A stretch of DNA of 64,000 nt from positions 15,008,223 through 15,072,222 of the forward strand of contig NC_051437.1 in NCBI RefSeq assembly GCF_001649575.2, in the 5' to 3' direction. The notes beneath the pieces are model-generated. The model searched no databases. It was not told the DNA's origin and saw only the letters and a list, made by a program, of their open reading frames with translations. The translations under genes and the position numbers were made by a program. Each line of letters starts with the position of its first letter. The stretch's first letter is position 1. This DNA is from Kryptolebias marmoratus (Eukaryota; Chordata; Actinopteri; Cyprinodontiformes; Rivulidae). Below are positions 12,926 to 27,212 of the stretch, piece by piece.

Positions 12926-15900
12926 AGTGGACATCATTCACATTGTGAAGATTTATTTTTTTCCCATCTTGCTCATTTTCTATGAAATAATACTGGAAAA
13001 GAAAGAAAGCAAAAGTAACCAACAACAATGCCTGCCAAGGGATATCACACCATCGGTCCCACCATAATACACATATTACAAATGTCTCTTAGAGTCACTA
13101 ATCCAGTCTAATCTTCACACACATTTATACATAAAATAATAATAACTGGTATTTTCATACAACCATATATACAAGTAGCCACCAATCAAACTTGAAAACA
13201 CATAAGAAAGCATTCATCCTTTACCCTTGTGCCCTGGCCTCCCTCAGCTGATGGAGAGAGGCCTGGGTTTGGAAGCAGACCATTGTTTATTATATTTCGA
13301 TGTTACTGTTTGTTGTTTTTTTCTTATTCTGTGTTCTGTATAGTAAGAGGTTCTTACTCAAAGTTTGAAAAGCCACCACTAAAGAGAACTATGGGATTGA
13401 CGAGGCAAGATATAACTTACTGTATGCAGCATCTTTAATGCCCTTTACTCTAAACATCACAGTGTTTCTTCTGTACAGCAGGAGTATGTCCTTGCTGCAT
13501 CACTGCTTAACCCTCAAAATGAGTGTGCTGGTCTGATCCTTGTCCCCCTCCCTCAGGAGTGAGGTAAAAAGAGGTCAGGTCAAGAAAGGGACGGCTCCTA
13601 AAAACAGCTGCCAGCCTGTTGGATGCCACAGTTCCCCTCTGAGCTTTAAGAAAAAGAGAAGAGAATGGGGGAGAGGGGGCCAAGGTTGTGCCCACATGAT
13701 GAGGCTACTGAGGAGGGAGTGTCCCCTTTACCACTGGGTCTCCATCTGTTTTCCACCCTTGAACTAACTTTCTTCATTTATCTTTACAAATGAATTATGA
13801 CGTCTGGTCAGATTTGTTATAATTATGTGATTTTGTTTTTATTTCGCAGCCATTAAAATAAAGAGAAATGGAATATAGTTTGTAAAGGTAGACCGATTTA
13901 TTTGTCATCCTAGTTTTTAAAATTTGGCATAAGCCACATCTTAGTATAAAAAGCATATCTGTGGGAAACACAGTATTGTTACACTTGATACTGAGCCTTT
14001 TGTAGATGCACTTTTCACAACAAGAATGCCACTCACAGCAAGGATGCTTTGCTTATCTCTTTTTTAAAAAAAAGCCTGATACCTTTGTTTATATAAAGAT
14101 ATTATATTTATAAAAAGAATATATGTATTACATTTTGTTTGGTTGTGCATTTTTAGCAAGACTTTGATAATCTGGAGCCGGTGTAACAATGTCCCCTGAT
14201 TTGCATCAGACTCCAAGGCTAAATTACAGGAAATAACTGTATTTTTCAAAACCTAGTAGTTTGTGGGCTGGAAACAAACAGGTCTGCTTCATAAATCTGC
14301 CATCGGTTTCCCTGATTTCTAAACAACACAACACTTTCTTGTAAAGATCATCACAGCCCAATGCTGAACAGTTATCACCAATAATCCAAACGTGAAAAAA
14401 TTGCCTAAATTAACTGGCATAAATGAATAAACTTAAGTAATAATAAAACAAATCCTAATCCTGTTTTATTCTGAGTCTAAAACCTGTTAAATTGCCACAT
14501 TTCAATAAAATGTCAAAAGTCTGAATAGAGTTTGGGTTGTTCATTTGTTTTAGTATTTCTTTTTATCTTCTGTTAGACTTAATCCAGTAACCTTGACCAG
14601 CACAAACCAAGGTTTCAGACCCAAGTAATAACACTTTGGGCAGTGCAGTGCCTGAAGTGTAAATTCTGTAAAGCTCAACTTCCAGAAAAATCATTTGCCA
14701 AAAGTCAACCTTAGAAAAATCCTGGAAAAGGGCAGGAATTACTAAAGAATACTAAGCAGGAACTTGAACAAACTCCTGTCAAGTTTCAATCAAAGTCTTA
14801 CTGAAGTTCGTCAGAAGAGGGAAGACATCAATTCAATGAAAAAAAATGTCTTTATGATCATTATAGCACTAAAAATGCACCCATCTTTATTTTATTTTTT
14901 CATAAAAACGTTTCAGACTTTTGTACTGACAAAAAATGCAAACAGAAATTTTAAAGTATTGACTTTGGGTTTAAAAAATTGTAAATAAAAAAGCATTAAT
15001 AGAAAAAAACAAACTACTACTAATGTGATGTTCAATGACACGAGATATTCGGTATTTAGCTTCTTTTTTTTCTTCTTTTTCTCTAAAGCAACACTCCAAA
15101 CAATTTATATATTCTCAGAAGAGAACGACACATGATATTTTGTGGCTCACACAGTCTTGGAAACAGTAGTTACCCTCGTCAGAGGTGAGCATATGTTACA
15201 GGTGGTGCAGAGAGTTGGCAGGAAGAGTGTGTGAAATCTGCTGCCAGGGTGAGAGCAGAGGTGCCAAGGTGAAACCTGAGAGAGCCGCACTGCTGAGCTC
15301 TTCAGCTGAACACAGTTTGACTGGTGGGGAACATCTGCACACACGCTGGAAGAGGAAAAACTTTTAAGTATGAATGAGAAACAAACAAAGCAAAACCAAC
15401 ACTGGCACGCACAAATAACTTGAGTCATTCGCAATTACAGTATGGTCAGAAAAGAAAAAAATAAAACAGATTCCCTTGGAGTTTCATTGTAATTTTTTCT
15501 ATCTATTAAGCTATAAATATCCTTCAGGCTGTGTACGCAGAGGGGACTAATGTGGACCATACTTATGAGTGTGAGTGTGTGTGATGTGGTTGTATGGCAG
15601 CTGTATTTGGGTGTGTGTGGTTGCATTTGGACGTGTGTAGGTTTTCATGTCTGTATGATAAATGGCGGCCAGATATTGGGTTAAGAGGCAGGGCAGCACA
15701 GATGGACTTGTGTTTGTGCCCCTTCTTTTGGCACATGTAACACACCACCCTGCACATCATGTGCTTTAATCCTCTGAGAATCCAAGGACAACAAGGTTTT
15801 AAACCAATGAAATTAACAGACTGTCTTTGTGCCTATTTTCCAAATAATTTTGTGCACCCTCACCTTTTTTTTTCTTCCATTATTTTTTATCCTGTTTCCC

Positions 15901-18900
15901 CTCATGTGACTGAGTAACTTTTACTGGAAGGGTAATTTTGTCAATTTTTTTTTAAACTTATGGCTGATTGTGGGGTGAGGTAGTTTGCGTGTGTGTGGAT
16001 GTGGGTGGTAAGGGGTGATGGAGATTTTTTTTTTTAAAGAGTGGGCTGAGGGGTGTCTTCTGTCTACCACATCCTCCTTCCTGATCCAGGAAAACATACA
16101 CAATTCCAGGACTCCAACCCCCCACCCCCACCCAGCCTAGCCCCATCCTCAGCCAGGGACTTTCCAGAACTGCCCTGCCCAGCAGAAGAGAGCAGTAGTC
16201 AGTCACGGTCAGGCCGCCGTGCCTTTTGTGTGGATCACAGCAACTTCATGTGGAACACCGGTGTGAGTTTGAGTCAGGTGGTCGTGGAAGTTAAGTAATT
16301 TTACTCTTTAATCATGTTTATCAAAGAAAGTTCAACTTCAACCATGTGAGTCAACAAATAACAGTCACACAATGCACCACCTAGAGATTATTAGGATCAA
16401 AAGTGTTGGGTTACTTTTTGAGATCTCATAAAATTTGTTCAAAGCTGGGTATTATTAGCAGGTGCGAACGCAGATTTGCAGCGTTGCATGTGGAAAACAC
16501 ATTTGGCACTCTTGATAAAGCCCTATCATAAGCAACACTATAAATCCAGATTAAACAACCTTGTATTTTTTAAATGTCTGCTCACACATCTGTTCACACA
16601 GCTGAAAATCAAAGCAATATGATGGTCAAACAAAGCAAGGGGTGTTCACATTTCACGAGTACTAAATCAGGTTGAAACAAATGGTTAAAAGTGGATTTAA
16701 GTCAGCATTACCATTGTAAGTCCAACAGTAAAACAAACCAAAGCTGTTGAGAAATTTCTGTATGGATTAATTGTATAAAATAGACAAAAAAAAATTACAC
16801 TATAGAACAAGGATCAATAGTTTTTTTTTTTACCATTATTATTTAAAATTAAACACTTCATAGGAACCAACAAGGCATAAAACACCATGGGATACATTAT
16901 CTGATGCCAGAAACAGCTACATGGGAAAGCACCTATTTCTTAAGAGAGCTATGACTGAAATCAAGTTAGCCACAATGTAAACAAATGTCAAAACAATGAC
17001 TGACCATTTCCTTTTATAACTCCTTGTCCACTCATCCTGGTAGTGCTAATTCTTGTCCTTACAACTCCCTGAAAATAAGCCCAACGATGTTGTCTGAATA
17101 TAGCACACACAGCCCAAACAAAACCCACAGACCATGGGCTTCCCGCTCAGGAGCAGGTGAAAGGGGGTGGCCTGGATTTCCCAGACCCTGCAGAGGGGGC
17201 CTGAATCCGGGGAAGATGTGGAGGCAAGCCTCCCTTGAATTTCCCTGACCCAACAAGGACACAGGGAGGCTTTGTTTGGAGAAGAAGCTGAGAACATTCA
17301 GCCTCTGGGCAGCAATAACACATCACTCTTATCTAGAAAAGTTCACAACACAGACAGAAAAACACCTGACGATCATACAAATTAAATGAACCTCCAAAAC
17401 CTATTTGAACACAGCAGGAACACAGAGTATCCATGACAGAAGAAAGTGATCCGACCGCTTCAATACAACATGTAGTGCATGACTTTGGACATAATGTTTA
17501 AGGTTTTGTGGGGAGATAACGGCCATGTGGGGAGAACTATCCAGCACTTACTGTATGATTACAGCACTTCCAGTAGTGTGTGACAGGACAGAGAGGAGGT
17601 CAGCATGATAGCAGCATCCTGGAAGAACCCAACCAAAATATCACAATGAAGGACATGATCTGTAGGCAACACACACTCATACGGGATATGAGCTTCGACT
17701 GAGCTACTGTTAGTGATGAGCACACGCACGTTCTCTGAAGCAACCCCCCTCTGCTCTCTTCCCACTGTCTCACACTCACAGGAGCCACATTATACAATTG
17801 ACTATGAAAGGACATCAGACTCATAACTCTGTTCCCCTGGGGCAGAAGAGACCCAGTCACTGTCAGCCGAAAAACAAAACAAAGAGATGGAAAATAGAGC
17901 AAAATAAAGGCAGAAGAGGAGACAGCCTCTGTGTGATTAGAATAAACGGCTGAGAGATGAAGGGAGGCTGGGACAGAGGCTACTACCTCTCCTTTAATAT
18001 AGCAGGGAAATCTTCCCCTTTTCTTGCATGACTGAGAGGTCAACAGGTTTGGGTGATTTTCTAATATCCAGCAGCCTGAGGTTATTGTGTTGCTGTGCTC
18101 TGCGTATGTGCTCATATGTGCTTTGTGTGAGCTTGTGCCTTTGTTACGTTCGGACACAAAGTCCACAGCACCAGGTTAAAGCAAAGAGCTACTGTAAGAG
18201 GGCGCCGGTAAGAGAAACAGATGGGAGGGAAACTCGTCTGGACTAAAATGATGCAGAGAAAGGTAGACAGTAAAAATGTGTTGTTGTGTAAATACATGTC
18301 TGAACCTTTAGTAGTTGTAATAGTGATTACAACATCTTACAGTATCTTTGGAACTGTGCAGTAGTAGTTGTTTTTTTAAATCAACGGGATAGCCCATTGA
18401 GAAGTAGATGATTTGTTGTCTTTAGCATAAAATATCACCTCACAAATTTGACAAAAGGTCCTTAATGTATCAACAGCAGGTCAAACCACAGTAACTGGTT
18501 GTAAGTCTTTAAAAGTACATGTTTATGCAAACATTCAGATTTCTAGTCAGTTCTAATGGGCATAAAATGAATCTCCATATTGTGAGGTCAACCCAATATA
18601 GCATGGCTGAAAAGAAACCACAACAAAACAAGCACAACTTCTCAGATCTGTGAGTGTGTGATTCAACAACTCGTTTCTGCATGAGTGCATGTGTGGATCT
18701 GTTTGCCCTTAATGCACTTTTGTGGGGCAGATACACAAACAGTGGGCAGCCATGTGTTCACATTATGAGCAAAATGAGAAACACGTTTTTGGGGGGGGTT
18801 ACAAAAAGGAAGAGAAAAATATTACTATGTTATGTGTAAGCTTGGAAGAGAAACAAGCTTTTAGACAGCAAATGACTGCAAACCGAACACATTACCCATA

Positions 18901-19586
18901 ACCCCAGAGAGCATCCAATTTCTCACACTTGCTTCAGGCACAACCTCTGTAAAAAAAAGAAAAACAGCTCAGTGTCACAAAATTTACCCGAATCAAATGT
19001 AGCATGATGGAGTACAAATAATATTATCACACAGATGAGTAACATATAAAAATAAAGGGAAAATGTGATATTTCTAAAACAGATCTGAACTAAAACAGAT
19101 GTTTTGGTGAAATCATCATTACCTCTGAAACGCTTTTCAGGGGCCTGAGTCATCTGCTGTTTGTAGCTCTTATTTTTGTCCATATAAATCAGATGACATA
19201 ACATAAAATATATGTAAAATCCATAAAGATGTTGATGTTTTAATGTTTCATATATAAGTTTATGGTTTACAAACTAAAATGTACATGCTCAGACATATCA
19301 GTGTATTAGAAACAAGCATTGCAGGCAGCAAATTTTATCTATTAAACTGTGTAATTATTGCCAACATGTTGTTGACATACCTAAGGGTAAAGTGGCATGT
19401 TTTCTAAATTGTGGAATATGTTTTGTCTCGGCACTAAAAAAAATAAGGTTTGTTTATGGAAACTGCCACTGTGGAGGGAAAGTTTGAAGTGGTGTAATAT
19501 TTTTTTTACCCACATGCAGAGGTAAACACCCCCATCAGTATACACACTGCTTTTCCATCTTCTTCCTGAGCCTTTTGTTGTATTTT
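12926..19586. other. Noncoding DNA, no gene seen
   Basis: Alternating AT-rich and moderately GC-rich blocks. The less AT-rich blocks at 13220-13760, 15170-15360, 16050-16300 and 17050-17310 carry short open frames on both strands without domain content. The longest frame in the window, 188 codons at 17600-18166 on the minus strand, lies here and is discussed among the rejected items. Confidence 0.6.
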
Positions 19587-19604
19587 ACACACACACACAC
19601 ACAC
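19587..19604. repeat. (AC)n microsatellite
   Basis: AC alternation of 18 bases. Confidence 0.9.
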
Positions 19605-20079
19605 CATATCAGCAATGTTTATGACACAGTATTACAACATAAGTGTCACAGCTCTTACACTTGCTCGGCGATATGTGGACTTGGAAAGGCCCCACAAATG
19701 AGAATAACAAAAGCAGCACTTGTCTAAATTCACATCACTTGCTTACAATAACTTATATGCTAACATCACACAAAAATAAAGAGGGTTACAAAAACAGTAA
19801 TGTCGTTTTGGGACAGTAAGTGAAATCAAGATGTGCTGGCCACCGCTCAGTAAAACACAGATGTGATGGCTTTCAGCCCTGGTCACATGGAACTGTTTTT
19901 GAGCCCGTCACGAACTGAAAACGCCAACTCAGCCGGACGATGTAACACCTACCTGTTGACTCACACTGATGATATCATCATGACTATTCTTGTCACGGTG
20001 CTCAAAGAGCGAAAAAGGGGACAAGGAAAGAGAAAAAAAACACAGAACCGTAAGTGAGAGGGAGCGTGGCGGAGGTGAT

Positions 20080-20235
20080 GGGAATCAGATGACCATTAGG
20101 TCATCGCCTGCAGGTCCACGGGGACGGGGCGCACAGCCGGGTCAGCAGATCTTACACCTGCATGGCGACTGAGTGCTGAGTAGGACTGACAACTCCATCA
20201 TGGCGCCTGGGAATTAAATTCACTGGCACGAAGAA
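20080..20235. other. Candidate conserved noncoding element
   Basis: A block of even base composition inside AT-rich DNA, without simple repeats and with several CpG dinucleotides. It includes CATGGCGCCTGGGAATTAAA near 20200, where a homeodomain-type AATTAAA core sits beside a GGCGCC palindrome. Conservation is inferred from texture only. Confidence 0.25.
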
Positions 20236-22009
20236 CTGCGGTCCTTCAGAAGCATGAGCAACATCAAAGACGAAAAAAGGAGGAAAAGTGAGCTGTGAGG
20301 AGGGCATTGAGGAGTGTGTGAGTGTGTATTGTGTGGCACTCAGTGAGCCTGCATGAACAGGGTGTACATCTGCGTATGAGTAAGCTCGTACAGTACGCCA
20401 TGAAATCCAGAAAGAAGAGTGTGTATGCATGTGTGAGTGTGTTTTCTGAAGATCATAACCAGAACTAAGTGCTGCTGAGTCAGATATATCTGTCCATTTC
20501 CTCAGTAAGGCCTGTAGGCATTACTGATGTGGTTGCAACAAGCTGGTATGAACCAAAACCAAGCCAAACCATACTGAATGAGAGCTGACAAAACAACACA
20601 GCTCACCAGCTGCCAATTCACACAAGCATGCATGACTCTGTTGGTCCAATCAAAGCTCCCGCTTAGGGGAAGACAGCAGCTTTCCAGCCAGAGCCACAAC
20701 CCAGTCCATAAAGCAACATTCTGCACCTGGAAGAGCATACAGGGGACAACAAGACTTTATGGCTGCACTTAGAACTGAATACAGACAACCAAACAGGGAG
20801 TCGACAAATAAACAGATCAGTTTTTACACACTCCGACTTGTCCAGTCATAAATTAGAAATGGTATTTTGAATAACAATGGATGAATCCAACACTGAACAT
20901 GTAAACATATAATGAGTAAAAGGTGAGTGGTCTCTAAATTGCACATGACTGTTCCTGATGAATCACACTCTAGTGTATCATCCTTTCATCAAACCGATGA
21001 TCCAAATTTGTTTTTGGGTTTGGAAGGAAATGCACTAAATTTAGTCCTCAGAAGCAAAGAAGCATTCATATGTTTCTAATTTCTACTTAACGAGTTTCAC
21101 CCAGCTGGTGTCTTTAAACTACACCCACACATTTGTCTTGTCCAAACAATTAACCCCTACTTTGACACAAGCAAAAAAGTGCACGTGAACCATGCACACA
21201 CAGAACAAAAGAATAACTGCTTGATCTCATATTTTATACAGTATGTTTACATTTTTTGGTGTTTTAATGCTTTTTAAGAATCAGCTGCTTGTCGTGCTCT
21301 TGCATGTATCAGCACATACTCCCACACTTCCAAGGGTCGTCAGACAGCTGCAGCTTCTTTTGAGTTTGCACAAATTTGCTCCAGGTCAAAAAGCCACAAA
21401 CCAACATAAAATATACTCTACCTGCCAGTTTCCACAAGCAACCGCAAGAGCTCCACAGTAACCAAACACAACAGAAGGAAAAAGAAACCAAAGTAGTCTG
21501 TGTTCACCTGTGAGTGTTTGTGTGGATACGTACATGTAAATGCACAAAGCAAGATCATTCATGTGCATATTACGTAAGGTTAGACAAACTGAACTCAACA
21601 AAAGAAAACACTTTGAGCTGTTTGACAAAACTGATTCCAGTTACAAATAAGTAATAACTTTGTTTGGAGGAATAGTTGCTTTTTACAACGTTGAACTGTT
21701 TCAGATGCTCAAATGTGATTAAGCAGAGATTTAGACTCAAAAGCTGTTTTATAGGAAGATGTGGGCAAGGAAAAGAAAAGCACTAAACACAACTTGGAGA
21801 AAAAAATACAGACATAAAAAATAAAAGACAAGATGCACATTTTTTTTAATATTGTTGTCTCTCTGTCCACATCATCCTATGTTGCATCTTGTCACAGGCC
21901 CTCTTTTTATCCTTCTCCTTGTTCGTGAGTAAATCTCTGCATCTCTCATCCCTGTTGTCCCACTCTTCTCCCCTCCCCCTTTAATTTTCTCTAATTGCCT
22001 TTTATCCCC

Positions 22010-22165
22010 TCTAGCCGGCCCCTCACATCATATTCGTTCCCGCAGCTCTCTGAAGATCGCTGAAACTCCACGTGGACGGGATCAGAATGCTCGTCTCGTA
22101 TCACCAAGGGTCCCTAATGCATCAAGGCCAGTGGGCCACGGTTCCTTGATGACAGATTCCCTGCA
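22010..22165. other. Candidate conserved noncoding element with E-box
   Basis: CpG-containing block just upstream of the second Rex3-like fragment. It holds a CACGTG E-box at 22069-22074 and an 8-bp perfect inverted repeat, CATCAAGG at 22120-22127 and CCTTGATG at 22144-22151, with a 16-base loop. No open frame fits. The call is by appearance. Confidence 0.25.
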
Positions 22166-22299
22166 GAACATCAGACACCTCTAAACACAGTAAATTAATC
22201 CTGGTGGAAATGGAAGGATGAACTGAGACACTTTAGAATTAACTTTTTATTGAACTATATTGTGATCCATTTTCCTAAAATGATTTAGCTGCCACGTTC

Positions 22300-22850
22300 A
22301 AAACGAGGGAAAAGGAGTGCGCTCCAACTACCTCGGGATCACACCACTCAGTTTCCTTGGGAACGTTTACTCCAGGGACATCCAGACTGATTCTGATTGT
22401 TGAACTTCAGATCCAGGAGGGTCAGTGTGGCTTTTGTTTGGGTCATGGAGCAGTGAATCAGATCTTTACCCATGCAGAGTTGCCAAGGGGGGTCACAGGA
22501 GTTTGATGGTCCAGTCCACATATGTTTTGTAGACCTGGAGAAAGCTCATGCCTGTGTCCCACCCTTGAGGAATTTTGTGGGGGGTGCTATGTATACACAC
22601 CCAGTATAAGGTGCTATATTCACTTTTGCAGGTTATCTGGCTCCTGCATAACCAAAGCAAGAGCTATGTCATCACTTTCAGCACAAGGCCAAGCTGGTTC
22701 CCAGTGTTGGTTGGACTCTGTCAGGGCTGCCCCTTTCAACAAACCTGTTTGTGGCATTCATGGATAACATCTCAGGGTGTAGTTGTGGAGTGGTGGATGT
22801 CTGGTTCAAGACGTTTCTGTGCTTGTTGGCTGACAAGAGAATTTGGAGGG
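22300..22850 (+). mobile_element. Rex3-like reverse transcriptase fragment, decayed
   Basis: Longer relic of the same retrotransposon family as the copy at 2978. In order it shows NYLGITPLSFLGNVYSR near 22330 (family NYRGITLLS.PGKVYAR), a block matching the 'QCGFRPGR' region, FVDLEKAH near 22525, GILWGVL-type sequence near 22570, VIWLLHNQSK near 22635, LCQGCPF at about 22720 (family LRQGCPL), then FMDNISG and VWFKTFLCLLADK near 22800. The catalytic FADD position reads LADK, so the second catalytic aspartate is lost. Stops and frame changes break the frame several times. The copy ends within the palm domain, without a 3' tail. Its first half overlaps in content with the 2978 copy, so the two are separate insertions. 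Confidence 0.85.
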
Positions 22851-25800
22851 GGCTAGATCATATGGACTCAATTTACAGACACCCAATTGGCAAAGGGAAG
22901 ATGGCCTTGACTCAGCCACAGCATTTTAAGAAACCATGGCAAAGAATGGTGAGTGTTTTGTGAGTTAATTTCATTTATTTACCCAATGGTGCTAAGTCTT
23001 GGGTGGCCACACTATGACTATGACCTGAGAAACAAAACAATGGGCACCTGATGTGCTTTCTGATGGACAATAGTTAGTAAAGACTAGGTAAATAACAATG
23101 GAGAGTGAAAACATCCATCTTCCTTCTCTTACCAGCAGCGAGAACAGGGTGTGTGCTATCTGACTATTTCTGTATATATTTTGTTTATTGATCTTAAATG
23201 CACTTATAGTCATGGTACATTTTAAATGTTATGTAAAAGGATCACTCCAAATTGATTTCCAATGGACATTTCAAAATGGAAAAGAGATAAACAAGTGTAC
23301 TCGGTGTGAAGTTATAAAACAGAAACCAAGCCAGTTTAATCTGTATAACAAGGTCTCAAAAGTGTGAAATATAGGGTTTTACAACACATACAACCTAAGA
23401 TGCCCTCTGTACTTAAATACTTAATTTCAAAACCAACCCAAGTAAAACATCAGTCATCTGCTTTGTGTAATTACATATCTGTAAGTCTGACCACTCATGT
23501 AAGTATGTGAGGGTTTTGTGTGTGTGTGTGTGTTAGAGAGACAGCACACCTCTGTGTGATCCTTAATAAGTGCCCTCAGTGTACGATACAAATTCCTACA
23601 AGGTGGAGATAAATACACAGCGGTCCCCACCCTCCCTCCCCACCCAGCGTTCTTTCTTTCTCCTGTCCTCCTACACATCCTGGCTCTTTCATGTGCAAAG
23701 CAGATGGAGTCAATTGACATGCTAATGAGACAAGGGCTGCTTCACAGCAGTCCTGGAGCCACAATACCACACATACACGCACATGTGTACGTACAGCAAC
23801 TCGGATATCATATGCTCATCTGACTAGGTGCTCCACAGGAACACATACAGTCCAACTATCCATCTACTTAGCCAGTTATAGACAAGCAAATGTATGCATC
23901 ACTCACTTTAAATCATATTTTACTTCTGAATAAATTATAGGACAACAGTATTTGTTTTTCTGGGCTTGAGGCCCTTCATGTCAAAACATAATCAGAGCAA
24001 TTGCATTTCATTGTTTACAAGTGACTGGGGCTAGTATTGAAAAAGAAGGGCCTAAACACACAAACATTTTTACTGGCCAAGGTGTGGATGCACTCGCTGT
24101 AACAACTGCTATTTTTAGAGTTGAATGGTGCATGGCATAAAAGCTGGAATTAACATTAGGTAGTCTTTCTTGGCTCCACTAATTTTAGCAGGTGCATAAA
24201 TCAGCTGCAGTTATAGGCCTGGCATTCCTTGAAGGAATGCATATCACCCACCACCTTTAATGCCTGCGTTTCAAACTAGATCATCTTATGATGAGAAATG
24301 AGAAAGCTACAGCCATTTTGGTCAAACCTTGTAAATGACATGCAGAATTTTAAGAGCTTGTGAAGTGTGTTAGCGCTTAGAGTACGTGTTGGGAATGACT
24401 CTCAGCTACTGCCACTTCAAATTGTATCTCAATATCTGTAAAAGTGACTGAGTTGTAGTCATTTTTGTGTTAACTGATGTTGTTTAGCTGTGGTGGCCAT
24501 CTTGAATTGGGTTGACTCCAGAAGTTAAGCAGTTGTAGTTGTGAATCTAATGTTGAAAGTGGTGCATAAATGTTACAAAGTCTGATGTCATAGAGCTTCT
24601 ATAATAACCATTAATGAAAAACACTGTAGTGTTTGTTCAGACATCAAGCCTCAGGATTACGAAAAGAAGTGAATGTCCATGAAAAGCTTCACATGATAGC
24701 TGTTATCAGCCCAGTCAAAATGAAGGCAACTGTAATTCACAGAGGCCCTCATCTCTTTCATCTGTCTTCATCGCCCACTACATTTATTTTCATGGTTCCT
24801 TCTACTCTTTGCCTCTGAAATTCAGATCACTGCTTAAACACTAAAAGAGGTTTCAAATGAATAATAAGCAATTTTAGAAAAATGGCTAAGGTGTGGATAG
24901 AAATCTTTATGGAGGAAGACCTTCACTTAAAAAAAAATCAAAGTGTCTTCAGTATTTGTGCAACTGTGAGTCCACGTCTATATTTATATCCATAGTAACA
25001 GGCCAAATACAAATAACCGAAAAAACCTTTCTGCCATGTTGTGTAAAGTACTTATGAGTTGTCTGTGTCCCACCTGCAGTGGACAGCTGTCTGTGTGCTA
25101 TCAGTTTGAAGATGCAGGGAGGATTCCTGATAGATGAGCCGAGCTGCTAAGAACATATGGAACAGATACAACCTCATACCATCTCAGAGCTTGACACCTC
25201 GGCTTGTTGCTGATAACAGTCTGCATGGTCTCTTTTTGTCTTTGGTCAGGAGTACATAGTGTCCATTTCTTTTAAAGAAACATCTGGAGTAGCAACATGT
25301 GTGAAGACAAAATGTATTTCCATTGTGGGATGGTCTGTCCCAAATGACTTATCTTATAGAATTTGACGTCAAGATACGGTTGATGAAAGGCTTCTTTTTT
25401 TATACTGTATAATTATAAGTAACTTTTATTTATCAAACTCCATTTATAGTACTTGACAAAGGTTTACAGTGGTTACGCTGATTATCTATTAGTGGTGGCT
25501 CTTAATAAAGTATCATCTGAGAGATCAAAAGTTATACAGTAAATCTCCAGTTTAAGCGAGCACATCCTTACATTATCAACAACACCGAGAACACTGTAGA
25601 AAAAGAAATATGCAAACACATTTCAGTCTTTCTTTGTGGAAAATTATTATTTAAAAATCTAATGATTTTCTCAAACAATTATTGGCAGACTGAAGATCCT
25701 CTGCCTGTTTTTTTACTCCTCAAATACTCAACTCTTTTGTGGCTTCTACTGTTGTATGATTACAGTCACCTGCTGACAAAGACATCCCTTATGAGGTTAT

Positions 25801-27008
25801 ACTTTTAACCCGATTACAACCTCTAAATTACCCTCATCAACTTTTATTTCATATGTTGACAGGAAATAGAGGAATGGGATATATATTAGCAAACAGAATC
25901 AGGCCAAAAAGAAAAAAAAAAAACATTCTAACATTCATGACGTTCTTTTTTTTAAACTTTTTCTGCAATTGTCATTTAATGTTTCTATTCCATCTGTATG
26001 TATTAACACAGAACAAATATTTATTTTCAGGGAGAAGCTATTGCTTATTACAGTTTTACATATTTGGAAATAGGCATGACAATAAGTGACATGGGTACAA
26101 AAAAAAAAAAAAGAAAAAGAAACTTGAAAACTAACACACCTCTGAGTTTGTGTCTTGAATAGAACATGTTATACTGATGGTACCGGGTGAGTGCACTGAG
26201 CAGTGCTCGGAGCCAGATTAACAGGTGACATTTACGAGGGTGTGAGTGTGTGTGTGAGACACTGGCAGGGTGGGGGAACTGAATGATTTAGAGTTCCTAT
26301 CAGCAGACAGGAGTCAACTACTCCCACTACTCCTCACACGAAAGGGCAGGCTTTATAGTCAGATTCTGATATATGCCCCTACCATGTAGCAACTTTTATT
26401 TAGGAGGCCCCTGTTGAACCACCATCTTCTCTGGCTCACTATTTATGAACTTATTAACAGACTGATTTGGTGCTATTCACTGGCTGGTTACATTTTACTG
26501 AACAGTTTAATGAACTAACTAAATCTGCCCCTTTCCACATTTCTTTTTTTTTTTGTGCTTTTATGCTTTTTGGCCTCTTAATTTGTTTAACTTATAAACA
26601 CTAAATACAAAAAACAGCAAACAACAAATGTGAATTATTTTGTTTAACTAATCATGTGCAACCCAACATGGTCAACATTTCTCCAAATCTAACATGAACA
26701 GAATTGCTTTATTTATTGCAAACATATTTATAAATTACTTAAACCTAATATATATTAAATTTGCAGAGAGTAAAAAATAAAGGAAAAAATCTTCAGATAT
26801 CAACATGTGGCTGACAGTTTTTACTTGAATGTGTTTTAAATAGATATTTTTAAAAATGCTGTCATTTTTACAATAATCTTATTCACTAACTGATGCATTG
26901 TTATCAACCTAACTAAAAAAACAATGCAACTCTTGGTATTTTTATACTTTTTTTAATTTGAGAATAACATCATACCCAACCTAACCATGTTACAGTTGTA
27001 CATATAAA
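22851..27008. other. Noncoding DNA, no gene seen
   Basis: Mostly AT-rich sequence with a (TG)n run at 23517-23533, A-tracts near 25913 and 26099-26112, and a GTGTGT-rich patch near 26240. No frame looks coding and no element family is recognised. Confidence 0.65.
23517..23533. repeat. (TG)n microsatellite
   Basis: TG alternation of about 17 bases. Confidence 0.9.
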
Positions 27009-27212
27009 CCTGTGGAGTTTATATGTTCTTCTCGTGCATATGGAAGCTTTCTTCGGATACTGTTAGCAACTTTAAATTGGTTTGTCTCTATGCGGTCCTG
27101 CTACGGACTGGTGACCTGTCCAGGTTGTAGCATGTTTCTGTCAATGACCCCTGGAAATATAGTAAGCACCAGTTCTCTGTTACCCTGCACAGGAAAATGG
27201 GTAGATATCTCT
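27009..27212 (+). mobile_element. LINE 3'-tail relic (L2/RTE-type fish module)
   Basis: Degraded copy of the tail module found at the 3' ends of many fish LINEs and their derivatives. The recognisable order is TGTGGAGTTTATATGTTCTT, then a 'TTTC.TCGGATACT' segment, TAAATTGGTTTGTCTCTATG, GGTGACCTGTCCAGGTTGTA, a CTGGAAATA segment and CCCTGCACAGGAAAATGGGT. In intact copies these read roughly as TGTTCTCCCCGTG, CTCCGGGTACTC, GACCTGTCCAGGGTGTA and GATAGGCTCCAGC. No coding part is attached, so it is a strongly 5'-truncated insertion. The same module occurs at 28291. Confidence 0.7.

Noticed and set aside
15147..15434. 95-codon minus-strand frame, with a donor-like AGGTGAGC near 15184 on the plus strand
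   Set aside because: No partner acceptor and no recognisable peptide; an unspliced noncoding transcript cannot be excluded but nothing supports it.
17600..18166. Longest open frame in the window, 188 codons, minus strand
   Set aside because: Slightly longer than I would expect by chance in 64 kb over six frames, but the peptide has no recognisable domain, no codon bias, and no initiation or splice context that stands out. Conservation of the frame in relatives would reopen it.
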